DNA of 64,000 nucleotides. Origin: Chinchilla lanigera (lineage: Eukaryota; Chordata; Mammalia; Rodentia; Chinchillidae). Location of the stretch: assembly GCF_000276665.1 (NCBI RefSeq), contig NW_004955465.1:5899303-5963302 (forward strand), in the 5' to 3' direction. Below are positions 23,401-35,400 of this stretch, piece after piece (within the stretch, counting starts at the first letter, position 1; the number at the start of each line of letters is the position of its first letter). Made by a program: the position numbers and the translations under genes. The notes beneath the pieces are model-generated. The model worked only from the letters and a program-made list of their open reading frames with translations, made no database searches and was not told the origin of the DNA.

Positions 23401-26400
23401 CCACACTCTTAGCTAGGTCGTGTGAGGACTGGCAATATTGTTCAAATGAGAATTTCCTCAGGAATCTGTTACACAACCAAATGGGTTTCAGACCACCACA
23501 GTGATTGGAAAGACTCCTTCAGAACAAGAGTCAGCAAGCATTAAACATGTGTTTATATAATTAAGACTAAACAGCGTAGGAGAGAGACAATGTGACGTGC
23601 AGAGATAATGCCAACAGTGTCGGGGAGTCACCCACCTGCTCCGTCTCTAAATTCAGTCTCAGTGCAGTGGGAGTTCGGGATCTGCTGACTCAAGAAGCAC
23701 AGGGTGGGCTTGGGCCTCAGCTCACACCAGACAGCTGAGCCAGGCTGGAGGGTTCCGGGGAGGCTTCAGGGGTTCTGGAGGGTACACAGGCTCCCCCAGA
23801 CCCAGCTGGGGCCATCTGCACGCAGTGAGGAGACATACTGTGGTGATTAGGAAGCTTCAAATTTGAGCTGTCAGGGTATGTATGAACACACAGCTCTTGT
23901 AATTGCTCTTGGAGAATACTCCTGAATGAATTCATTGTTTTTAAAACTGGTAAATAAAGGACAAAAAACTGAGTGTTTTGTGTCTTATACATGAGCGTTC
24001 TTTAGACAGGAACAGTCTTTCTTGTATTGAAGTATTTTTGCTAATAAATGAGGACAGCTTACTACCAACAGCATATTGAGAATACATACCTCACCTCTGA
24101 AAGGTTTGCAAACAACGCAAAGCAAAACCCCTAATCTGATCAGGATATGAATTCTGACTACTTATTTAGAAAAAGGGAAGAAGTGTTTTAAATTATACCA
24201 CAAGGATTCGCTCATTAAAAACTGAGCAACTGCAGAACAAATAACAAAAAATCTGTAGTCTAAAAAGGACTTAGACATAAAGGACTTAAACATATTAAAC
24301 CAGTTTCAGTGTACGAATCTTACTTAGATTTTGGTTCAATCAGAGGGATAAAAGCAACATTTGAAGGAGTGGGAATACTACCTGGATATGTTTTTACCTT
24401 GGCGTTTAGTGATATTACAGAACTGTTGACTGTGTATGGGGGGGAGGTTCTAAGAGTAATTTTTCTCTTGTAAAGATGTGTTAAAATAGTTATAGCAAAA
24501 TTACTCTTCACGGTTTGCCTGAAAATAACCTGGAGAAATGAGTGGAATGGTTTCAGTCATGAGTAGAGAGTTCTTGAGCTTGGTAAATGCGTGGAGTCCA
24601 TTGTATTATTTTCTTTTAACTTTGTATAAGTTTTTAATTTTTTATTATGGAAAGATTAAGAACCTGGCTGCAACTGCTTCATTGAATGGCCCCAAACAAA
24701 AACCTCAGTGACATAACTAACTTATTATTTTCTTAGAATTAAGTTTAGCCCCCGTTTTTGTTGTTTTGTCTTTTGTTTTGTTTTGGAGTCAGTCAGGCTG
24801 GTCTTGAACTTACTATGTAGCCTGGTCTGTCCCGCAACTTTCAGCATTTTTTCTGCCTCAGCCTCCCAAGTGCTGGGATTACAGGTGTGTGCCACTACTC
24901 CTGGCTTGCTTTTTGTTATGGTTATTTTTTGTGCCTCTGTCTTTTCCTAATGAACTTTTTGTTTTGTATTAATTTTTTTGTTGTTGTTTTTTCTTTTTTT
25001 TTTTTTCCCTGTACCGGGAATTGAACTCACAACCTTGCGCTTCCCAGGCAGGTGCTGTGCTGCTGAGCTAAATCCCCAGCCCCTTTGTATTAATTTTGGA
25101 TCTGCAGAAATATTGCAGAGATAGTGTGGAGAGTTCTACATACCCCTCACCCAATTTTTCCTATTATTAATGCTTTACATTACCATGCCACATTTGTAAA
25201 AGCTAAGAAACCAGCACTGGCACATTACTATTAATGAAATACCACATTTTATTTGGATTTCATTGGTTTTTCCATTACAGTCTTCTTTCTGTTTCAGGGT
25301 TGAGTCCAGAGTGCCACCTTCCATTTAATTATCATATCTCCCTCGCTGTCTCTGGTCTGTGTTGTTTTTTTCTTTTTTACCTCAGCAGTCTTGAGTGCTG
25401 GCCACATATCCTGTAGAATGCCTCCCTGTCTTGCTTTCTGTGATATTTTTCGCATAATTACATTGGGGTTATGTGTTGTGAGGAGGAAAACTCCCTACGT
25501 GAAGTACCCTTCTCATCGGATCACATCAGGGCGTACAAGCCAGTGACACGATTCCACTTGTGTGGATCTGCACTGCTTGGCTGAGGTAACACTTGCTGGA
25601 TTTCTCCACTGTAAAGGGCAGCGTTTTCCCCTTTCCCTGGTCTGCTTTTTGGAAGCAAGTCACTGAGTCTAGCCCACTTTCATGTAGGGTAGGGAGGCTG
25701 GTTAAGTGCTACCTTTTGGAGCGGCATATATATGAGAGGGTCTCCAAGACCACTCCAGGTTGTCATTCACTAGGAAAACTTACAGACTCAGCATGTGGTT
25801 ATCATGGCTGTACCTTATTATGACACAAAGATACAGAGCAAAATCAACAAAAGGTGCCTGGAAGCAGAGGCTTCCCAGAGTCTTCTCCCAGCGCTGTTAC
25901 ACAGGGTGCTCTTAATTCCCTGAGCAAGCAGTTGTAACAGCACGCGGAAAGTGAGCTGCCCGGGAGGCTTGCCTCAACCTAGGAGTCCAGGTTTCTCTTC
26001 AGGCCTCTTCTGCCCAGTGTGTACCTAAATTGCATACTCCCAAGAGGAAAGAGGTGCTCAGCGTTAACCACAGTATTTGCACCAACAGTTTCAGCACAGT
26101 GAGCCACTTTTACAGTTGATGGAAAGTTTTATTCCAGTGTAGGGAACTGTTTGCGGGTCCAGTGCCTAGCCCTCAGACAAGACCAGCCCTGCATGCCTTT
26201 CTAAGTCCACAGTCTCTAGCCTTCACTCTTCATTTTGTTCTGTTTAGGGAAGTATCTGTAGATCCTTGGGTGTGGGGACAGGGTTTTGCTGTATAGTCCA
26301 GACTGGCCTTGATCTCACTGTGTAGCTCAGGCTGCCCTCAAATTCACGGCAATCCTCCCGCCTCAGCCTCCTGAGTGCTGGAATTACAGGCGTGCACCAC

Positions 26401-29400
26401 CACGCCTGGCGAGAAGTATCTATATATCATGACTTTTACCATTCATTTTTATTTTGAGAGGAAAAAGTGTGACCCATAACAGTGGAAGCAGCATAAGAAC
26501 AACATAATGAAATTTAAAATTAGATCAAGGGTATCTGCTTTCTTTCTGGTGAAATATGGGGCAATCTGTCTCTTCTATTAATATTTCTTTTTCCAACTGT
26601 TAAACATTGTTATAAAAATATTACTCATTTTGCAACTTTTGGGGCACTTTATAATTTTAAAAATGCCTTGAGGTTGTGACCTCGTTGACTAGCAAACAAT
26701 TAGAAGAAGGCCGTGTACATTTCAGTAGCAAGTGATATGAAAACCAAAACCTGGGTGGAAATGTCAGAAAATAATCACTGAGACTTTAACGATCCTGTAC
26801 ATACTAGACATTTACTTTCTTTGTGTAGGAAAAACGTGGTCTTCGGGAAATGAGAGTTCTTGAAAATTTGAAGAATATGATCCGTGAAACAAATGAGCAC
26901 ACTGTGCCCGAATGCAGAGACGCGATGGAGAGCAGCTTGAAGGACGTCCTCCAGAGACGTAAGCAGCGATTTCTGCTGTGTTGCTCTTGCTTGCAAATGA
27001 ATGCTGTGCCAAAGTGGCTTTTTTCAGTATGATGATGGGAAATGCAGAGAGAAAATTTCTCATCAGGACCTAGGTGAGGAAATCCTAGGCACAGAGAAAG
27101 TGGCAGTCTTGTGGTGACTGTGTATTGCCATTGATGTCAGCAACATTAATCTCCGAGGCAGGATGTGTGTATCTACAGTTCACAGGACGGTCCTTGAGGG
27201 AGTGAGAAAAATCAAAATATTTTCACCTTTAAAAAAATTTTAGAAAGAAGGAAGGGAAATAAATAAATTGTGTGTGCGTGTGTGTGTGTGCGCGCTATCT
27301 ACACACACACACAAGCTAGCTAAGATAATTGTACTACTAATTTCTGTTGGTTCATTGAAAGGAACAGTTAATGCCTCATTGTTTGATCAAGTTTGCATGC
27401 CTGTATCTGGTAATCTGAGCAACTACTTTGAAGATAACAATATGCAATATAACACCATTGCTAATTTCTTATCATCTTATTTTGAAATTTGGTATCATTT
27501 TTATTGTTTTATCATTTTTATTCTCTTTAAAATAAAAAGAAAAAAAAATCGTAAGAAAATGTTTGATGACCAGGAATTAGGAGAATTTATGAAAGGAAGC
27601 TTTTTTTCAAATAGACTACTTAGAGGTGTTAGCATTTTTCAAAAAAAAATCCTTTCATACATGTTTGTATTCTATCACTTTTTTCATTAAGCACAATATT
27701 TTAATACAGAGTGATAGTTGATGAAAAGAATGTTTATTAATATTCTTTAACATCAGTCCATAACATAAAAGAAGCATTATTGGCATAGCATTATTATAGG
27801 TCTTCTCAGATCTAGGTTGAGAACAGTTGCTTATCCCAGAAGGGATTCGCACTGGTAAATAATGATGGTTTCCAGAGAAGCAGCATGGGAAAGTATCTTG
27901 GAGACAGCAACAAAAACTGACCTGGAACAGGCTGGCCTGCGCAAGAAGGCAGAAGGGATGCCCGTGTTAACCGGGACGCTGACTTAGCCTTTGTGTGCAA
28001 GTCCACGTTTTGTCTGTGTACTCCAGTTGTAAAGGAGCTTGGGCGGCCTGAGTCTCCCAACATCATGTTTGGTTTCTTTGAGTGGAACAGCAAAAAGTCT
28101 AAAGTTGCCTTTAGGCTTTTGTACCTTTTTTTCACAAATATGCTCTCATTTGTTTCTACTGCCACATCCCTCACCCTGACAAACGTTGTAGACGCGGTGC
28201 TAAGAGGAAAGCGCCAGTTACTATCAACCAGAATGCTCAGGTGTGCATTTGAGGTGTGCCTGTAACTTCTTCTTTCCCATGCTTTGAGTATATAAAATTA
28301 AATTGAGTAAAACTGAACTGACTTCGTCCTTGGGCTAAATCTATATCTGATGTGAAGACTAGTTTCTTAAAAGTAAAGTCTTCCCGGGAAAATAGAAAAG
28401 TATGACTGGCAATTTGGAATCTAGACTGAAAGTGTTATCTTCTTGAATGAAGGAAAACATACAAGATGCAAAGTTAATAATTAGGGTTTCTGATTGACAT
28501 CTGTGAAATACTTTGGATCTTATTGCTGGCGTTAGAAACCAGGCAGTGGTTTTTGGATATTCTTGGAACAGGAAAAGCTTATTCTGTAGAGATCTACTAT
28601 AAGAACGTTGTTGTACTTCTTATGCTGAGGGTCACAGTATAACAGAAGTAATTACCTGCCTCTAAAGCTGGTGTTGTTTTAAAAATTAGCCTGAGCCCAG
28701 TGCTCTTTCCTAACAAGTTTCTATCTTTAAAAATTTGACATTTTAAATCATGTGTATTTTCACTGATCAATCTGGATATTTTCTGATCTAAGCGTATATC
28801 CCTGCAGGACCCATGATGAGTTTGTGTTGTGCCTGTTGCAGAACCAGCACGCTTACCTCTCGCATACCTGCGTGCAGCAGTACCGCAGGCTCAGTCACTG
28901 TGCCCCTCAGAACCCTGCAGAAGTGGGCCTTCTTCCACCCGTCTGGCCCAGTGCACAGAACCACTGACTGTAGAGCAGGAGGAAGTGGGCCCTCCAGGCT
29001 GGTCCCAGTGGATCCTCACGACAGGATCCTTAGCTCAGCACCCCTGTTGCTTTGGCCACAGAGCCGCCACTGTGCTGTGTGCAGGGACTGGAGGAGCAGA
29101 GGCCTTAGAGCCCAAACTCACCACAAAAAGTAAATGAGGGTCCGAGAAAGCAACCCGGAGGCAGCTTGTCATCAAGATGCAGCCTTGCATTGTTCCCTTT
29201 ATGAAGACACATGGTGCCTGAGCTCCACTTAGTGATTATTTAATGGGCTTGTATCAGATTTGGGGTCAGGAGATGTGGGCTTGGTGTGGAGGGCCCTGGC
29301 AGTTTGAGTTGGGAGGACAAAGAGGCGCTGGGTTGTGCCTCCTTCGAATGACCTTTCATGGCCACGGTGAGAGAAGATTCTGTCCCCCTCGCTTTCTCTC

Positions 29401-32400
29401 TTTTTAAACCCAACAGTTTTGTTTTCTTTCTACTTAAAAATAAAAGAATATTCTTTGAAGTAGTAAGAAAAAGAAGTAAAGAAAGTAAAGTTTTGGGGCT
29501 GGGGATTTAGCTCAGCGGCAAAAGCGCCTGCCTGGCAAGCGCAAGGTCGTGAGTTCGGTCCCCGGTACCGGAGAAAAACCAAAAANNNNNNNNNNNNNNN
29601 NNNNNNNNNNNNNNNNNNNNNNNNNNNNNNNNNNNNNNNNNNNNNNNNNNNNNNNNNNNNNNNNNNNNNNNNNNNNNNNNNNNNNAAAGTAAAGTTTTGT
29701 CTTTGTAGTTTTCTTGATATTGAGGACTGGACCCAGGGCTTCACATATGCCCTACCACTGAACTGCACCCCCAGCCAAGACATTTTTAGAAGAAAGCAAA
29801 AAAAAAAACAGCTGAGCATGGTGGTGCACACCTGTAATTTCAGGTATGGGGCAACCTAGCAAGATCCTGGGGGGCGGTGCTGGGACTATAGCTCACTGAC
29901 AGAACGTGCATGGTTTGATCTCTGGTATTGGAGAGAGAAGGGGGAAAGAGGGAGGGGGAGAGGGAGATCGTACTATTACAATAACTGGTTTTTAAAATTT
30001 TAGTGAAGATCATACCAGGCAGCTTAAGATATGAGAGGTAGAATAGGATCATAAAATCTTTAAGTTAAAATACTGTGTTAATTTCATTTGCATTTCATAG
30101 GATGCAAACTTAAGACAGAAGGAAGAACCTTAAAACAAGTGTTTTTTACTGTAAAGGGTAGTAGTTACTAAAAGATTTAAGGAAAATGATTATTAAAATC
30201 ATCCCAAAGGTGCAGTCACGCTTTCTGGTTTCTGTTGTGTTGCTTTGTGATCGGCACCATCACTGGCAGCCTCGCCGTGCCAGGTGAGGGTCGGGCTTCA
30301 TGCCCCATGCCTCTCTTGCCCACCTGCTCGCTATCAAGCTTAACCCCGTGAGGGTTTAGAGTATTGGCTTTCTACACTGCCATTATGATTCTGGCAATTG
30401 TATAGTATTTGGTTATTTGATTCTTTTCTTTGACTGGTTAATTATGGCATCGGTATAGGTTTTATAGTTGTCAGTTTATTTTCTTAGCTCTGAAATCTTA
30501 TTTCCATTTCATTTTGTATTTTATCATCACGTTTCGGCTCTCTTACTAAACTCACATTGTTATTTTGTATGGCAAAGGACCTGTGAAGAACTTTATTAGG
30601 TTTTCTTTCAAAATAGCTGCTTTGTCTTCTTTCTCTCATCTATTATGTTCCTCTTTACCCTCCCTTCTGTCATCTGTTTTTCTACAAATTAAGGTATATA
30701 TTGGAATTCTAAGAGTTTTGTCAGCCTGTCTTTCTAAGCATGCCTGTTGGGGGGCGGGTGGTGTAGCTGGGTGTCCCGAGTCTCGGTTTCTTACTAGAAT
30801 CTCTGTGCCTATTCTTGGCCAACACTTTTCAAAGTTTCTATTATGCAATTATGATTCCTTCCTTCTTTACTAAGTGATACATTTTTATCTTCATTTAACA
30901 TTTTATTTATTTTGCAAGGTATTTAGAGGCTAAGATTTTGCTTCATTCTGCTGTCTTTACCTAGAAGACTTTAATATCTCTAAAATACTTACTTTTAGCA
31001 CTTTATTAGAATTTTCACGTATGTATTTATTTGACTGTTATAACCTCATAAAATAGATATTACTGTCCTCCTCACATTATAGTTTAAGAAATTGATCCTC
31101 ATGGTGGTTTAACACTGATGGGTCTCCCATAATAATTGGAAGAGCTATTGTACAAACCTGCTTCTGACTCCAGAGTTCACAGGGTATTAACTTTTAATCA
31201 CCTAAGAAAAGTCTACCTCTTTGGGCTACCACTCTTGGATTCCCTCCTACTGCACAGGCTCTCACTTCTCAGTCTGCTTGGCGAGGGCCCACTTGTTGTC
31301 TTGACTCCTAACGCTGGGTGCCCCTGTGCTTGGTCCCTGGGCTGCTTTTCTGTCTGTACGCACTTGCTTGGTGATTGCATATAAAATCACAGCTTTAAAT
31401 TTTCTCTCTGTGCCAGTCAGTAATGCCGCATGTATATTTCTACCAGGACCACTCACTCGAGTTCCAGACTTTTTATCCAACTGCCTGGTCCACCCGACGC
31501 TCAGTAGGCCCCTCTGTATTACGTGTCCACCACCAAATGCCCGTTCCCTCTCACCTGTGCTCTCCTCCTGTCCTGTCCGAGCAGCCCCGTGAATGACGTC
31601 TCTGCTTTCCTCCTCTGTCGCCCTCCCTCTCCTGCTGTCCTTCCCCTTCCTCTCCTTTCCCTCCACCTCACTTCCCTCTCTCCACCTTCCCTCTCTCTCA
31701 CCGAGATGTCTAATGAGCATCTCAGTGTTACATGTCTAGAGCTATGCTTAAAAGCATTTTGGGTCAACTTTGAAAATACAGTAAGAATCAAACCATCCTC
31801 ACCACCTCACCAGATGCTACCTCTCCGAGTTAAGCCAGCCGTTCCTCACTGGAGTTTTCGTTCCAGTAGCCCCCGACTCGTCTCTTTGTCCCTTCTCTTT
31901 CCTCCCTATAGTCTGTACTCCACACAGGAGCCTGAATTACCCTTTTATATAACTCAGTTCTCATTGTGATACTCAGAATATCCTTGTTTCACATAGATTA
32001 AAATCCAAAATCCTTATGACTTGGAAGTGTCTACCCATCGGCCTCCCTGTGGCCTTATATCCTGCCATTCTCTCTGACCTCCCCTTCATTGCAGCTGCGC
32101 TGGCCTCCCAACTCTTCCTCTGATGTGCCAGACACACTGCCCACCTCAGGGCTGTTGCACTGGCTGCTTCCCCAGAACGCTTTTCTCTCAGATGACTTCT
32201 TAAAGTTAGTGTAGTTTCTAAAACATTGAGACAGTGGGGGGAAACCGCTTCCTACTCAGTTAAGCATGACTAGTGAGTGATGGTGATGTGATAGAAGCTT
32301 CTGCGAAATGGGCCTTTTCCTCCTGGAGTCACTAATGGTGAAGGAAGAGAATAGTTGGTGTGGTTGGGTGATTTTCTCGGCTTTAGGAAAGCAAATTCTC

Positions 32401-35400
32401 TAGATTCAGAAAGCAAACATTTTCTAATGTGTACAGGGTTAAAAAAGAATGACTTCAGGAGGACCGAACTTTCTAAAAATGGACGTTCGGCTTAAATACA
32501 AGGACAATCCCATTGAGGACAGAGTGTGTCCATGTCAGATGTGTTCTGACTAAGTATAAAGGGTGTAACAAGTGACCAAATGAGGAGCATAGTGCTGTAA
32601 CTTTTTAGATTAAGTTCAGGGCGATCTGAAAATGGTGAAGCACCTAAAGATAGCAAAAGGGGTTTTTAAGTTATATTCACAGAGCCAGGAAGAAAAGGAA
32701 AAAAGGAAAAAAAAAAAAAAACAGGAAATGAGAGAGCCAGTACTTGGGAAAGATGACGTCATATTAATACACCACAGAAAAAAGGCAGATCTAATCAACT
32801 CCCATTTTGTTTTCATCTTTTCTTTTAGAAAAAACAATGGTTAGGAACCTAATTTTCAGCCCTTAAGTACTATCTTTGATAGAACTAAAAGTAATGGTTA
32901 CTGATAAAAACACAGCTTTTTGAAAACAGATTTCTCCTCTTTTACATATTTCCAGAGGAAAAGGCCTGACATTTTTCTGAAAGAGAGATCATAGTCACTG
33001 CCCAGTTAGGGAACTTGTGACCTAGCTGGGCCTGACGGGGCAGGACGGCGAGGCACGATGATAAACCGATCAGATCACCAGGCCAGACAAAGCAAAGGCC
33101 AGACAAAGCTGTGGCCTCAAACCCCTGCTCAGGGAATTTCAGAGAAGGGGGAGTCTGTGCAGGGAAAGAAACTGACCTGGGAGAGCTTTACGAAGGCCGT
33201 AGCCTTCAGATGGCTTCTGGAACTAGTCGTGCATTTGAAGTAGAGGGAAAGAGTTTAAAACATAATAAATTGAATATTTCTTGACTGATTACTGTGTGAA
33301 GAACCAAGTGGCTTTATTAATATTTAGATCGTTTACTTTTAAACATGGTATCTACTGTGTTGTCTCATTTATCATGTCAGCCCTGAAGTCTTCTTCTTAG
33401 TAAATGCTTATTTTCCCAGTGAGGAACTAAGGTGCTGAGAGACTGGGAGCAGCAAGCACAGCGCCTGGCGCACACATTTGCTCAGTAAATGAGAGCGGAT
33501 GCGCAGGTGCACCAGGGAACATGCCCACGGCCAGGCACGACGACGTCTCAAGCGAAACTTGACTGAAGTGGACTCCTAGCCTGTGCACTGAGTACTAAGT
33601 GCTTTATTTGGATGAAATGAGAACTTTTGTGGACAGAAGTAAAATAGATCTAGTAAATGAGAAGATCTGAGTAACTGAAAAGTTCAGATGGGTTTCACTG
33701 GTCAGACAATAAAAGAGGAAATAAAGTGTTGAGGGTAGAGAGCCAAGTCTTTAGAATTAAAAGGATCTACTTTGAAATGCTTTTTCTCATATTTATTAGT
33801 TATATGACTTTTAGTAACAGCTTCACTTGTCTGTGCCTCAGTTTTGTCGTTTATACAACAGGCTAGTGTGTTTTCTAATAGGAAAGTGAGACTAAGAATG
33901 GTAATGCGTGTGAAGTTCTTAGCATAGGCCTTGGCACGTAGCAAATAATAAATAACTATAATAATTATTACATGAATAACCTTTGTCTGCAATCTCTCAT
34001 CTAGATGTGTTTTAGATTTCAGGGTTTTTTGGAGTTGGGAATTATTTTCCTAAATAAAATGAAATATTTTGGAATGATAACCAAATCTAAACATGAAATT
34101 CATTTATGTTTCATATATACCTCATAGACATGGAAATTTACATACTGTTATGTTAGACAGTATTTTTAGTGTACCAAAATTTTGCCTGAGACCCACCATA
34201 GGAGATGTGGAATTTCCCACATGAGTTCTGCGTTTTGGAGCATTTGCGATTTTGAGTTTTCCGATTTAGGGATGCCCAATCTGCACTAGCATTTGGGTTC
34301 TTTTTTTTGTTTTGTTTTGTGTTTTTTTGTCTTTTCTTCCGGTACCAGGAATCGAACTCACGACCTTGCGCTTGCCAGGCAAGCGCTTTTGCCGCTGAGC
34401 TAAATCCCCAGCCCCTGCATTTGGGTTCTTAAGAGATGGAAATGACCTAATGAAAATGGTCCAGAGAAAGTTGAATTTTTTAGTGCTAGTCATGAAGAAT
34501 TAGAAGACGAGAGCAGAAAGGCAAGAAGAGTAGTGGATGGATGTTGAAGCAGCCTAGATTGCCTGCCAGTGGTGCCTGAGAGAGCGGTCTTCCGAATGAG
34601 GGGAAAGGGAGGGAGGACGTTAAGGAATCAAGAGGGACGATGTATAGCAGATGCATCAGAAGGTCGTGTAAGTTACATTAGTTGGGTATCTAACAGAATT
34701 CTGAGATTGCTTCCAACTGCGGATCATTGGAGTTAGTACTTATGTGCCCTTTGGCTTGCATTTCAGAGCTCAAACATGATGGTGGTGCTAATTACAGCAT
34801 CCTGAACATATTGACAAAACTAATTTTTCAGGCCAGGGATTTAACTCAGTGACATAAGTGCCTGCCTGGCAAGCGCAAGGTCCTGAGTTCATTTCCCAGT
34901 ACAAAAAAAAAAAAAAAAAAAAGATTGAACTAATTTTTGCCAGGCGTGGTGGTGCACGCCTAATCCCAGCACTCAGGAGGCTGAGGCAGGAGGATCTTTG
35001 CAAGTTCGAGACCAGCCTGTGTTACAAAGTGAGCTCAAGGCCAGCCTCAACTGCATAGTGAGACCCTGTCTTAAAAAGACAAAAAACAAAATAAAAAAAA
35101 AAAAAAAACCTAATTTTTCCCTATAGCTTTCCTACCAGCCACCAAAATAATGTTTTTTATGTAGTTTCTGGAGTTAGAAAAGAATCCAAGTAAGTTTCTT
35201 ATTGAACAGGGTACTGATTGAAAAATTCATTTTCTGTTTTATTTTAGTGCAAGCAGCAAATGACTCTGTCCGTCGACTCCAAGAGAAAGAACAGGAGCGA
35301 AGAAAGGTAAAAGTAGATAATTTGGGTAACGGGGCATAGAACTGCTGGGTATTTATTTCCATGTCCTTAGCAGTTGCTTTTGATCAGAAAATTGTCTGAA

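Larger units (their letters stand above)
14726..26828 (+). other. BLOC1S5 intron 2
   Basis: This 12.1-kb intron holds L2 pieces, an unclassified element (about 16600-17155), a MIR, a palindromic mariner remnant, a 3x36-bp minisatellite, a 100-bp inverted repeat pair (20090 and 24045), a U2 snRNA fragment and several SINEs, with an old L1 at 25098-25830. Blocks 17335-17920, 18040-18650, 19325-19725, 20295-21040, 21435-24040, 24145-24750, 25840-26245 and 26425-26828 show no feature I can name. Open frames inside them have no protein-like character. Confidence 0.75.
26959..35247 (+). other. BLOC1S5 intron 3
   Basis: This 8.3-kb intron holds a GT/AC dinucleotide pair (27269), an exon-like GC-rich block (28808-29465), a 100-N assembly gap inside an ID SINE tail (29586-29685), an L2 (about 31200-32215), a MIR and three further SINEs just before exon 4. 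Blocks 27320-28800, 29945-31010, 32220-33400 and 34431-34817 show nothing I can name. Confidence 0.75.

Noticed and set aside
27268..27690. 140-codon open frame
   Set aside because: It starts in the GT repeat and runs through AT-rich intron; Lys/Phe/Ile-rich without any recognisable motif.
29496..29570. Functional tRNA gene
   Set aside because: The A and B box-like text belongs to the tRNA-derived ID SINE, which is followed by an A-rich tail and flanked by target duplications.
29430..29831. 133-codon frame across the N gap
   Set aside because: It contains 34 unknown residues from the gap and runs through SINE sequence.
31262..31969. Open frames on both strands of 90-152 codons
   Set aside because: They lie in an L2 fragment with an expanded CT/GA tract, which removes stops in several frames.
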